From Durusdinium trenchii (Eukaryota; Sar; Dinophyceae; Suessiales; Symbiodiniaceae), in NCBI GenBank assembly GCA_963970005.1, contig CAXAMN010000003.1, positions 172,344 to 236,343 on the forward strand: DNA of 64,000 nucleotides, read 5' to 3'. The notes under the pieces were generated by a model, which was not told where the DNA came from, searched no databases, and was given only the letters and a program-made list of their open reading frames with translations. Both the position numbers and the translations under genes were made by a program. Below are positions 24,359-35,900 of the stretch, piece by piece; within the stretch, counting starts at the first letter, position 1, and every line of letters begins with the position of its first letter.

Positions 24359-25445
24359 TCAAGGCATTAATGGCATTATCGGGATGTTGGATTCCTCCTG
24401 TACGCAGCAGCCTATCACCTTCAGCTTCGCCGCCGCTAGTGAATTTCGCCCCCGTGCCGTAAGCCATGACATGCAGGAAAACTTTGGCCCTGTTCTTGTC
24501 AGACCGTTCGTCTTCGCCACCCTAGCGATATTCCAGTGGTCGATCGTGGAGATTGCTAGGGTTTGAAGCGGCCCGACGACTGAAGTAGGCTGATCAGGTT
24601 TTTCGTCGCGTGGCCGCAAAATTGTGTTTGACGCCATGTTGAGTGTTAGTCTCTCGGCGTCGTGGTGGAATGTGGCTGCCGCCTCGTTGGGACAGGCGTG
24701 GAATGTAGGGAGAAGAGACTGGTGGTGAAGACTGGTCTTTCCAGTCGCTGTGCGTCCAAAGCTGGAGATCCTTGAGGTGTTCCGGAAAAATGTTGGCCGC
24801 AGTGAGCAGCCGTGCAATGTAGCAGAGCATCGGTGTGTTGGATGCATGAAGCAGATCGATCGCATTTATGAGCACGAAAGCGGTAGATCTGATCAGCGGG
24901 CGTTGCTGTGGCCACGGTAGCTGCTTCGGTGTCAATGTAAGGTGCGAGGGGACGAAGCGTGTGGGTGCTGGTAGTTCAACATCCCATTGTGACTTGTGGG
25001 ATGGGTGGTGAGAGGCTGAGGGTGTGTGTGTGTGTGTGAGCCAGTGCTGAAGTGTGGGTTGGGTAATAGGTGGATGGAAGATCGTGTGTCCTGTGAGCCT
25101 GTTGTTGTGGAAGTGTCGTGGCGAGGTGGTGTGCGAGATCGCTGCCGGATGGGTGGTGGAGCCCGTACACCTTTGAGAGGCTTTGGTCGATTGGGTGGCT
25201 TTGGTGTCGGTGTCTTGGCTTTGGCAGGTGGTGGAGCGGCTGGCGCTGCATGTGATGGAGCGGTGGAAGGTGTTTGAGATGGAGCAGCTGGAGTGGAGTT
25301 CGCTGTGTTGGCTGCGTTGCTCTGTGGTGCGGCGGACTTAGTGGCTGAAGTTGGAGAAGTGGTGGATGCCGTGGCAGGAGCTGCTGGTGGAGGTTGGCCC
25401 GCAGGAGGAGGGCCTGGCTGCAGTGGTACCTGTGCTGTGGAGCAC
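24359..25445 (-). CDS. unknown Pro/Ala-rich protein, frame interrupted
   Basis: After a CTCCACAG acceptor a long minus frame is rich in Pro, Ala, Thr and Ser (PPPAKAKTPTPKPPNRPKP, then RQRSRTPPRH), a disordered, basic region. Near 24940 the protein-like reading moves to a second frame (LPWPQQRPLIRSTAFVLINA, LLTAANIFPEHLKDLQLWTH). Near 24600 it returns to the first (VVGPLQTLAISTIDHWN) and ends at 24359. Either two small introns or two indels explain this. No catalytic motif is seen. It could be a gag-like protein of a retroelement or a host gene; I cannot decide. Confidence 0.35.
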
Positions 25446-26099
25446 ACAATTAGCAAGGGCCCTATCAGTATGGAAACTCCCGTGATAGTTGCTGATTACA
25501 TTATAGACCTTGACTCGCAGGAACTGCAAAGCGAAAGATCGGCCAAACGGTATTGCTTGAACACGCGCATTAACATTAGCCCATTATGCGCTGGCTCTTT
25601 ACAAGGAGATGGGAGTCACAGCTTGTGAACATCACAGCTGGAAAGAGAAATGATGTGGTCACCAGCTGCGACTTATAATGCGCCCAGGTGCCCCACGTTT
25701 GCAGGTACGTTTACCTGATCGTCCAGTGTGGAGCTTCGCTGGCAAAGGCCACAACTGGAGATCCCTCTGCCCACTGTGGGACTGTACAAAGATTAAACGA
25801 GAGTAGTGAAGCTAAACCAAAGTAGTTGGCGTGACAAAGCTCCTTAGGGACAGGAGTTGACACACACACACATACATCTTCGCGTTGAACTTCTAGGGAT
25901 TCCAGGGCTTGGTGTCTGTTTTATTTAGGGGAGTATAGGCGTGTGCGGTGGCATAGGTATTATGATAGTCTAAATTGACTTGTGGCTCATTCGTCAGTAA
26001 TGGGTCCACCTCCTGTGGTCCAAGTCCTGTTGAGTCCAACTGCTTTCACGGAAGGGTCCACAGAAAGGTCCACATGGTCCCCTTGAAGAAACACCATGA

Positions 26100-26177
26100 A
26101 CGTCCCGAGGCCAGTTCGAGCTTCAACTTGCGAATGAGCTCCTGCCCTGCAGAGATCAGCGCCATCGCGTCCGACAT
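26100..26177 (-). CDS. candidate first exon, unknown
   Basis: ATG at 26177 begins MSDAMALISAGQELIRKLKL, then ELASG, a basic amphipathic helix, up to a possible GA donor. It may be the start of the gene continuing at 25.4-24.4 kb on the same strand. Family unknown. Confidence 0.3.
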
Positions 26178-27152
26178 GGTGAAACACTGCAAAGGAAGCG
26201 TCCAAGTGGATAGTGGAGAGCTGTGAGCAAAGCTATCTGTGCTGTTGTCATGGAAATGTGCGGTGCATAGTATTAGTATGGAAGGGCGATGGATTGACAC
26301 AAGCGTCCCAGCGCTTCCTTGACAATCTGGGTGGGAGTGCAATACAGCCCACAAAAATGGAATAACAACCACGTGCTGGTGTGGTTTGCATCTCCTTCGA
26401 GCCAGCATCGCTCCAAATGTTCAGAGTCAGGGCATCACACAAAAAAACGGTCGGATGTGGTCAGTATCAAAGATTTGAGTGAAGGGCAAGCTTGGCACTT
26501 CCCAGAAAATGTCTGGAAGGAAGAAACTGTATTTCGTGAACTTCTTCGTTTGTGGTTTCTCCGGACAGCCTGGGGAGGCAGCGGCATGTCCTAATCAAAG
26601 GAGCCTGAAAGCCATAGGACAGTTGAATGGGTGGCACTTCCTACAGATCTACAGGCTGGAGCACCTGCCTGATCTGTTCATACATACTGTTGTTTCTCTG
26701 CTCTTCCTCCTGGCTCACCAGGCAGCCAGCTTTGGAGGTTTGCTCCCCCATTCTCTGCCAACTCCCGCCGCCGCAATGCTCGGTTGGCACCGCGACCGTA
26801 GCGGCGACGCGCGGCTCCCCGCGGGTGCAGCATTTCTAGAGCATGTGGATAGTGGTGGGCTCATTTGAAGGACATTGGGAGGCTTTTGTGAGTGTATCGT
26901 TGAGGTTCAAGATAATGTTTCAAGACCAATTTCAAGTTCCAAAAGAAGGTTTGGCGTTTCCAGATGTTTTCAGTTGGGTGGGGGATTGGAGCGACAGGTT
27001 GTTGAACTTGGTGTTCATATGGTGCTCACGTGTGACTCTGCTGGCTGACGGCATTGTTGTGGTGACTAAAGAGGCCATCGAGCTCGGGTTCCATAGCCGG
27101 CTTCCCATGACTGAGGTAGAAACAACTCGCTGCACCCGCCCCCGCAAAATTC

Positions 27153-27169
27153 GGGGGGGGGGGGGGGGG
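27153..27169. repeat. 17-base G homopolymer
   Basis: A run of 17 G on the plus strand, prone to length error and able to form G-quadruplex-like structures. Confidence 0.9.
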
Positions 27170-28282
27170 TCATTCCGTCTGGCTCACATCCACATGTTTG
27201 TGAGCAAATTCCAGCCGGTCGAGAGCTTCAAGTGGAATATGAATAAGAAGACTCGCTTTTGCTTCGCCCTGTTCATCCCCGCATGATCAATCAATATGGC
27301 CAGCCCCTCCTGATTTGTTGATGGCTCAAACCCGCGAGAAAGTGCTCAAAAGTTTCAAACGACTCGTTCCTGGCCATGTTCCAAAAAAAAATATATATAT
27401 CTTCTTTGAGGGACCAAAGGACTTCTTGTGGGGCAAATGATTGAGACACGTGTTATATCTCACGTACCTCGCGGCTGTCGTGTGCCATGTTGGGCTTGTG
27501 ATGGATCGGGCTGTCCTTGAACATGCCATGAAACAAACTTGTACAGGACATATGATGATGTGCTTCTTGCATCCAAAAAGCATCAGGTTTGGCTCTTGGC
27601 CCATTTCAAGGAAGCTCTTGGCCCATTGGCAGTTGTTGCCGTGTGAATTGTTGAACAGAAGGACCGGAGTGGACGTGACGTTGGACGTCCTTCGGTCCTC
27701 GGTCCTGACTGAGCCTGAAAACACGGAGGTGGCAAGTCGATGGAGTCGTTTCTTCCATGTTTATCACACTCACATTCCAATTGAAAGGGTCGAGAGTCAT
27801 CATCCTCTATTTCGGACTGGGTGGAGAATACTGTCACGTGGGGAAGCAGTTGTTTCCAGTACTGAACGATCAAATGGCGGATGTGCAAGGTGTCCCTGAA
27901 GATATATGCTCTGCCTTTGTAGCCTGGTTTCTGGTCCACCCGAAATGTACCAAGGTGTTAAGCTTTGTGGCACGAAACAACGAGCAATTCATCCCCACGA
28001 AAAAACATGTATGACTGGGTATGACTGTCGAGAATAATCAGGATTCGGTCTCGTTTTCTCCGTCTTGTCCTTTCCACTGGAGCCAAGCCAATGTGGCTAC
28101 GTGTGGCTTATTTCTTTTCTGGCAACCATTTAGATTTGCACATTGTTGTAGGTATGACCTCAAAGCGGATTTCTTTGGAAGGAACATGTCAGCTTTAAGA
28201 AAAGGATATAAAAGGACTTATTTCCACTTGTAGCCTCTTTGTTTGGTTGGTTCTGTCACGTATGTCCATTTAAATTGGGTCC

Positions 28283-28403
28283 ATGTAACAGATTTGGGCT
28301 GGAAATGCTTTCATGAGCACGAATCCATGTAACAGATTCATTGCTGGTTCCATACAATGTGTTTGGGGTTCATGAGTTCGAAGCAAACTGATGTAACAGA
28401 TTT
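28283..28403. repeat. three dispersed ATGTAACAGATT copies
   Basis: ATGTAACAGATT occurs at about 28283, 28327 and 28391 in the same orientation within 120 bases. The intervals are unequal, so this is a decayed minisatellite at most. Confidence 0.45.
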
Positions 28404-29824
28404 ATGTTGCTCTTGGAAATTTTGGTTTTGGGGAGACCAAACACATGCAATAGGTTTTTGGCGCAACCCAAACAAATGCAAGAAGCCTGCGCTTTGGAGC
28501 ACAAGAGCCGCAAAAGATTATTGCGTGCTCTCGAAAAAACAACATCCCCAAACTATTACTACGTTGTTCTTTGGAGTACAAGACTAAGAACAATGTCCCA
28601 GGCCACATTCCATGAGGATGCCTTATCCTGTGGCTAACATGAAAGGCATTCAGTCAGAAGAAGGAGTATGTTGCAGTTGGTTTTGCAGTCCGTGTCGAGG
28701 GTAGTGTTTGCATAGAGAGAGAGAGAATACAGCAGTACGTTTGGCAAGTCTGTTTGGGGAACAAACATTAAAATCTTTGGACACACTTGGCTTGCAAAAA
28801 CATTATCAACGTCTTTTTCGTTGAAGCATTGCAACCGTTAGTAGCCACTTCCATGTCGGGGACTATGTTTCGGTGGTTGCCCTATGCAACAAAACTGTGC
28901 GATTGCCTTGTACACTAATATTGTAACAGCTTTTTGGGCGCGGGTATGTTTTGTTGAGAACATTCTTTTTGGGGTTGGAGTTCTTGATTTCCAATCAGAA
29001 TAGCCCAAGAGCAGCCACATTACATGTTCCACTTTTCTGTAGGAGTTGCTTCCAAACGTCCGTTTTCTTGACATGGTGACTGGTGGTTGGTGAGCCGGTG
29101 AGTGCATAAGCAAAACCCAGAACGTAAACAGTGACAATAAGAACAACCTCAGAGACAATGTGGCACGGAAGTCGCGCGGATGATACTTGTGTTTATACCA
29201 CTAGAGTCACTAGGGGTAAACAAATCTCAAAAACTGATGCTAGTACTGACAAATGATTGACCCGGGCTTTCTTTTGGTCAGACTTGACCTAAATAGTGTT
29301 GCCGCGGGGCCATAGCTGACAGCTGTTTCAAAGGTTGCGGCCTGTTGAGCCGAAGTCTTGCGATTGCTGGGTTTCGGCTTGAACCTATCTGCCGTCTGAC
29401 TGCTGACTATTGCTGACTGATGACTTGAATTATGCTCTGTGTTCATTTTAGTGTTGCGAGTGTTGTTTTATGCAGTTAATCTCTAATACAAATTTCAGAT
29501 CGCCCAACAAGCGGACTGGGGGTATACATCAGTACTGCGTACAGACATAGATAAGCCGTGAAGAAGCCTCAGCAGACATGATCCACTTCATCGCAGAGAT
29601 TTGTTCTCACTTCTCACAAGGGTAAACATTTTGGATTGTGGCCCTGGCAATCCACTGAGAGTGCTGTATTGTTGAAAAAATCCTCCACGGTCCTTCGCAA
29701 AAAATATGGACGGTCATTTGGACAGCCCCTGCGTGGTAAAGTGTCGCGGTAAAGTGTTTTTTGTTACGTGGATTTGTGCTGCCCTTGGGTTGTTTTTTGC
29801 TTTCGAGTTAGTTTTTTTGGATCA

Positions 29825-30628
29825 GAACGGTTCCGGAACGGTTCCGGACGGTTTTGGAACGGTTCCAGAATATAGTTCTTAGCCGGCTTGGAAGGGTTCC
29901 GGTTCCAAATTGGTTTTGCTCGCGGTAAAGTCTCCCAGGATTGTTTTTTTCCGGGTAAGACCCGATCTGGATCAAGGAGGGGGAAGGGTACCTCAGCAAG
30001 AAGGTCGGGAAAGGAACACTGAGGCAGAATAGCTAGGCGGGATAGAGCGCCCAGTGACTCTGCGGTATGACTAGCTTTAAGGTTCTCGTTGTTCTTCCAA
30101 GGTGCAAGCCACAGAACCATCTCGAATTTTTCTCAAATTGACAGTGCCACTGCCATTGAGTTCCCTCAAAAATTTTGACTTGTATTTAACAAACTTAAGG
30201 TTGACGAATAACAATGGGCCCCGACTTGAGAACGGAACTAAGGGTCCCGATTTGAGAACGTAAGGGTGACTTAAAACGACTGTAGTCTTAACATGTCTCA
30301 ACTGTTGCTTTTTTTGATCCAGTTGATCAGTTGATGCTGTCCTTTTGTTGTTTAGTATCATCATATGGTGTCATATCAGTCATATGTCCATTTTCATATT
30401 TTTGTTGTGTGCCAAAGCCAGCTACAAGAAACATTCTGTGGAAAAAGGGAGTGCCACGGAACCGTTCTGAACCGTTCCGGCGTCACAACCTCAACAAAAT
30501 GGATTAGTTCCGAATTAGGTCTGAACCGTTCTGAACCGTTCCGTCGATGGAACCGTTCTGAACCGTTCCATGACACCTGCAAAGTTGTCACGGCAGACTT
30601 CCATGGAACCGTTCTGGACCGTTCCGTG
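29825..30628. repeat. clustered GGAACSGTTC motifs in two facing groups
   Basis: At 29825-29905 GAACGGTTCC and close variants recur four or more times. At 30458-30628 the form GAACCGTTCT or GAACCGTTCC recurs about eight times. The motif is nearly palindromic and the two groups are about 550 bases apart. Minus-strand translation gives NGSERF-type repeats, which I take as incidental. Confidence 0.65.
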
Positions 30629-31189
30629 TTGACTCAAACTCAACTCTCCTTAAAGGGGTTGAGCCAACAACCACATCATCACATCATAGTTAGCTTGGCT
30701 TTAGCATGCTGCTGAGGATGCTGCTGCCAAACAATGGTGGTACTGTACAAATATTTCAGCATCTAAAGAAAATAGTATCATATACCGTATACCTTGATTT
30801 GATTCATGGGGTTTGGATATCAATCATCATGATCCATCTCTTGATCATTGTTGCTCATGGTGCGTTTAGCCAACTACTAAATTGTGAATAATGACTGCTA
30901 GGCTATAACTTTCGCTATAACTCAGCCAGGCCTTGCGTATTGTTTTTTGCATTTTTGGTGGGGGCTTGGGTTTAGCAAATCCTCATTTGTGCAAACAACA
31001 TGAATTTTAGTTTGCTTCAGTAATGAGAGGCCTGAAAAAGGCAATTAACCTTTTGCTACAATAATTTGATCCAAACTGGTCTGACTAAGTCCGAAAGTTA
31101 TTTTGCGTGAAATTTAGTTGCCACGGCACACTTTTACAGTATTTTGACAGCGCAAAGCTTTGTTAAATAGCACTGGAACAAATCTGTCA

Positions 31190-31789
31190 CAGCCTGCACA
31201 GAACTCGAATACATGCCCCGTAAATTGCGGCTACAATTGCCGCCCCTGAGTAAAGACGCACGATGGATACAATGTGACTTCATGCTTGCGTAATGAGGCT
31301 GACCGCAAATACAGCATAGACTGCAACATGGACTGTTACATAGGATGCCCCCCCCAAAAAGGCAGGCATGTACAAAGCATAATGTGCAACATGCAGTGCG
31401 ACATGAAGTGCGACATAGTTCCGTACGTGCTTAAAATTAAGTCCTACTCCATTTTGGCCACACAGATAGAGGCTACAAATGGAAATAAAAAAGGACTGTC
31501 TGTCTTGCGATTCGAGCTTCCCTTCCTCACGAAGTCAAGTTACGTTGGTTTCTGCAAGATCACCGTCCAGGCCACTGCCCTTCTGTCCAGTCCGCCTAAA
31601 AAATACAGCCAAGATCAGCCCAAGTCGGCGGTGGGGCTGGGTGGTCATTTGGGCAACCTGAGGTTGCCTGAGGCTTTGAAGTACCTCCTCCAACCCTTGG
31701 AAGTATATTCTGTTGAACTAGAAACAAGAAACAAAGATCAAAGGTGCAAGCGCTCTGCAAATGTTCTGCTCAATTTCTGCCTCAAATGA
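31190..31789 (+). CDS. doubtful Cys-rich ORF
   Basis: The only sizeable plus-strand frame not explained as antisense. It reads CPVNCGYNC, an in-frame TGA, then CNMDCYIGCPP and CNMQCDMKCD, followed by 120 residues without known motif to a TGA at 31787. The repeated C-x3-C-x3-C spacing looks non-random, but there is no ATG at the ORF start. An exon of a plus-strand gene, a relic, or chance are all possible. Confidence 0.25.
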
Positions 31790-32394
31790 GACCCTCTCAA
31801 CTTGGTATTCTTGAGGGCTCTGCAAGAAAATGCACGTACCAAAAACATGTGATAAATTGTGTTTGCTCATGTGGCTGGGGACATTGAATGATAAAAGTGA
31901 ACTCTTGATAGTCAAGCAGCTTCAACCCTCCCCCATCTGGGGGGTGCTACATGCCATGGTTACAGCTAACATGAGATGAGAAGGGTCTATGGTCAATCGA
32001 CCACTTCTGAAACCCGGACTCCAGGACTCCTCGGTCCCGACCCAACCCCACTCCCACGTCATATCGCCCAATCTCTGGCACTTCAGACATCAGCTGTCGT
32101 CTTTGGACAGCTTTAACGCCTCGGATGCATCAGGCATGAGTCCTCGGCTTTTAACGGTAATACGGCGGGTATTTGTTTTCGACCAACGAGCGGCAACCGT
32201 TGGTTCAGATCAGTCGGGCAAACTCTGAAAAAAACAACATAGACTTATAATACCAAGGTCACCTGAAATCAGTCACCTATAAGCCGCGACGCGACTTGTT
32301 GGACTGCCATGACATGGATGGACATGGCAACTTCTTCCCCATGACCACTGAGAGTCATCTGCTGACTTGGTGACTTGGTTTCCCCTCATGTAGC

Positions 32395-32540
32395 CCCAAC
32401 CTCCTTCCTCTGGCCCCGAGACCAGCCACGTCCCGGCAAGGCACAATCGTGCAAGTGCGGATTGCAGCTCCTGGAGGCCGATCCCGGCGCCACGAGATCC
32501 CCGTTGGGATGGACGCTTTCAGACCCCTCAACGGACATCA
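32395..32540 (-). other. GC-rich island downstream of the kinase
   Basis: The island is open in more than one minus frame, one reading GIGLQELQSALARLCLAGTW. It could be the 3' terminal exon of the kinase gene, but I could not connect it by phase. Confidence 0.2.
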
Positions 32541-32891
32541 TGCATGCAGAGATGTGCAGTTGTTGGGAGCATCCAAAGTGAAAAGGGGTATGGTTTATGT
32601 ATTGTTTATGTATTGTTAATTATTGACATCCACTTGCCATCTAATTCATCCTCAAGTCGCCACTGGCCCAAAAAGAACTTAAAGACATCGTGCTATCTTG
32701 CGGCCAAGCTTTTGGGAGTTGATCGTGCTTGATCTAAAACCTTTTCGACCAAAGCATTGTTGCGACTGCTCTTTCCTCTCCATCAAACACCTCGTGAAAG
32801 AACTCCAACCTGGATCCCACCGAACGTCCCATCGCGCCCTTCGCGGCCAACTCGACGACGACTGGGTCGACGGCCCGGCTCACGCCCGGCG

Positions 32892-32945
32892 TCACTGACA
32901 TCGGGGCTCCTTCGCGGTCATGCGCCACATGGGGTCGAACATCAC
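32892..32945 (-). CDS. kinase exon h
   Basis: A GCAG acceptor, then phase 0 VMFDPMWRMTAKE, matching the end of kinase subdomain XI where an Arg follows the DP pair. The frame meets TGA at 32892-32894 after four more residues; either this is the end or a GA donor before it leads to another exon. Confidence 0.5.
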   Translation of the reverse strand: MMFDPMWRMTAKEPRCQ

Positions 32946-35900
32946 CTGCAGTGGAGCAGTTGAGCGGTTGGCACCGCCCAAACAACAACCAACAACCACA
33001 ACCACAACAACCACAACATTGATAAGCATGGATGCGAAACTCTTTGAGCACTTTTTCCTTCGGCCTGGTAAGAACAGGTACTATACATGATCATAGCCAT
33101 AAGGCCGGTGAACCTCAGACAGGCCCCCTCGGATGGTCATCTCTATGATGCCATCCGTTATGCTTTCAGGGCCATCTCATGGGCTCCTTCTTCAAATGTC
33201 AGCCCCATGAGATTCAACAACTCGGCAATGCGGGCACCATCCAGGTGTTTGGTTCCCAAGTCCGCTGGATTCACATTGGTGCCGCATTTGCCCAACACAA
33301 TGTCACCATCCTGAATTCTCTGCTGCAGGCACAAGAAACATCGTGCAATGTGTTTGGCCTTACCGTGGCCACGCCTCGCAAGCATAGCCTTCGCGGCAGT
33401 TGCATCAAATACCAACTCTGCTGAAAACTCACAACCCAAATCTTGCATTGTTGCAATGCCACCCAGCAAAACACTCCCAGCTTTGATGCCTGCATAAAAC
33501 TCCGACTCTCCTGAACTCAAGCTGATCACATGCTGGGTTGAAGAGAAAAAATTTCAACAAGTGACTGCCATGCATCAATGCACCACCTGAAGTACTCTTC
33601 CTTGTTGTGAGGCATCCACCATCATCTGAATCTGAAAACATGTTCAACTTGCTTTGCTCCGACTGTTCCGCATAGCGCCACACGAGCCTCCGGTGTCCTC
33701 CAAGGTATCTTGCAAGCCGTTTCAAGCCGTTGTAGTGCCCCTGAGTAAGAGTCTGCATGCCCCTCGTAGCCAACTCTTTGGTCGCATAGGCGATGTCTGG
33801 CCTGTCCAAACTCAGGTAGTTCGCCCTCATTGTCAAGCTACGGTACCTTGTGATATCAGTACCTGTCAACAACGCCTCATCAGGACTGGAGCTGCTGACA
33901 CCGGGTGACGAAACTGTCTTGGCTGTTGTCAAATTCAACTCATTCAAAATAATCTCAACATGTCGGGGGTCTGCTTCAAATGTTGTTGCTGTGTGACCGT
34001 AATGTACAAGCCTGTTCAAAATGGCAACATTCTGAACATCTGTCTTGTCTGGACCAAGCAAGCCCCCAAACTTCATATCTTGTACCCATCTGTTTGTAAA
34101 GCCACATCAAATCATCTTCAAAACCCAACACTGTAATGTCATCACCGTGTATCGAAACTTTCAAGTCTCTTGTAGTCTTGACAAAAAGAACTGGGCTGCC
34201 AATGCCAGGAGCAAAACCGTTGGTTGTAAAGAAGTCTGTGATCGCAAGCTCCCAACATGCTGCGGCGTCACGACAGCCATGCATGGCTTTGTTGAGCCGG
34301 CCACAAGTTCCTTCTGGATTTCCCGCCTCCACTGGAAGTCTAACGTACACTCGTCTGAATATACGGGCTGTCCAATGTGCACGGCGAATGTCAACAAAAA
34401 GAACCTTCTTTCTCCTCCCTTTGCTATCAAGATCTGTGCAACTTCGCTGCAAACTCAAAAGCGTCCTCACGGATTCTAGGGGAGGTGTGGCCGCAAACAC
34501 CGCCTCGATATGCGACTGCCTGATCTCTTGGATGACCAAGCGAGAGCGGTACGAAGGATGATCTTCGTCTCCTTTGTTGATGTCAATCCAGCGAGAAGAA
34601 ATTGGCCCTTTAGGATCAAATTGATAAGCCTCTGCTATGGGTACAGTGTCCCATACACCATATCGCACGGCATAATCAATCTCTTCTGCTCTGGCCTTTC
34701 TCACACCTGCTGCCGACAATGGTTTGCCGGAAATTTCATCAACAAAACTAATCCAATCATCTGCAAGCTGTAAACCTGAGGGTGCAAGTTCAATGTCCAA
34801 ATCAACTTCTTCATTTGTTGGACCAAAACTTTTCTTCAGCCCCTTCAAGATACTACGCAAGAGAAGATTGGGGTATACCTCACACTGCTTTGCCTTTCCC
34901 CCCAAAAGGGGAACATGTCTGTGCCATACCTTGCCTGGTTTGATGTGGTAGAAAACTGTCTCAACTTGTTTGCATTGCGATAGAATTCTGAATTCTAACG
35001 TTTCTTTTGTGGCTGAATGAACATCTCTCAAATCTTGCAAATCAAACGTCACCCTTCTCTGCACACGTTCCCAAGATGGGCCCCCTTGGCCCGGATACTG
35101 CCCTTTTGTTGCACTGAAGTTGACCTGCCTGAAAACGCTCAATGCATCTGGATCATTCGAGCAGCGTTTGGAAAGTTCCTGCGCAATGCATTCACTGTTG
35201 GTGAGGTAGCCTGTACTCTTCTTGGCAAAACCCTCACCATGCTCATCTGACACACGCATGTCCTGCTCACACATGTCACCAACAACATGAAACACTCCTT
35301 CCTTGTCTTTCAATCGTTCAACCGATGGTGACTTCCATGATGTAGCAAATGCCGGATGTTCATGCAAGAAAAATTTGTTCCTCCGCATCTGGGCTTCATA
35401 TTGTTCAACACAAAACTCAAGATGGTTCTCTGCTTCTGTCACTGCTTTGTCCCACTCCTCCGGATCAATTCTGTACTGATTGAGGTATTGAAGCAAGCTG
35501 TACATGCGACATGGGGGACATCCCAACAACAAATCTGGGCTCACATTCTCAATCAATTCTGATGCACTGTCCTTCCGTTCCTTCACATTAAAATCCCATG
35601 CAACCCCTTGGTCATCACAGGTTGTCAAGTCCAATGCGAGACCTTGTCCAAGCGCTCTCCTCTGTGCATAGTCTGTCAACCTTGGCGGAGAGAAAAGCTC
35701 GACCAACACTGGACTGCTGAAGCTGTAGGCCGCCTTCACGGTCAAAGCTCCTGTCTGCAGGAGGATCCTTCGAGCCTCCACTTCCTCGTCAAGCATGAGC
35801 TCCGCTGTCTCATCAAGACTGACCTCTCTTCTCATGGATCACAAGCTCAATTCTTGGCTTCGATCAAGTGATCCAACGTCCATGACCATCGATTCATCAA

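Larger units (their letters stand above)
26200..31150. other. long stretch without recognised genes
   Basis: Apart from the repeats listed separately I find only short unsupported open frames on both strands and no exon with a family signature. Confidence 0.4.
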
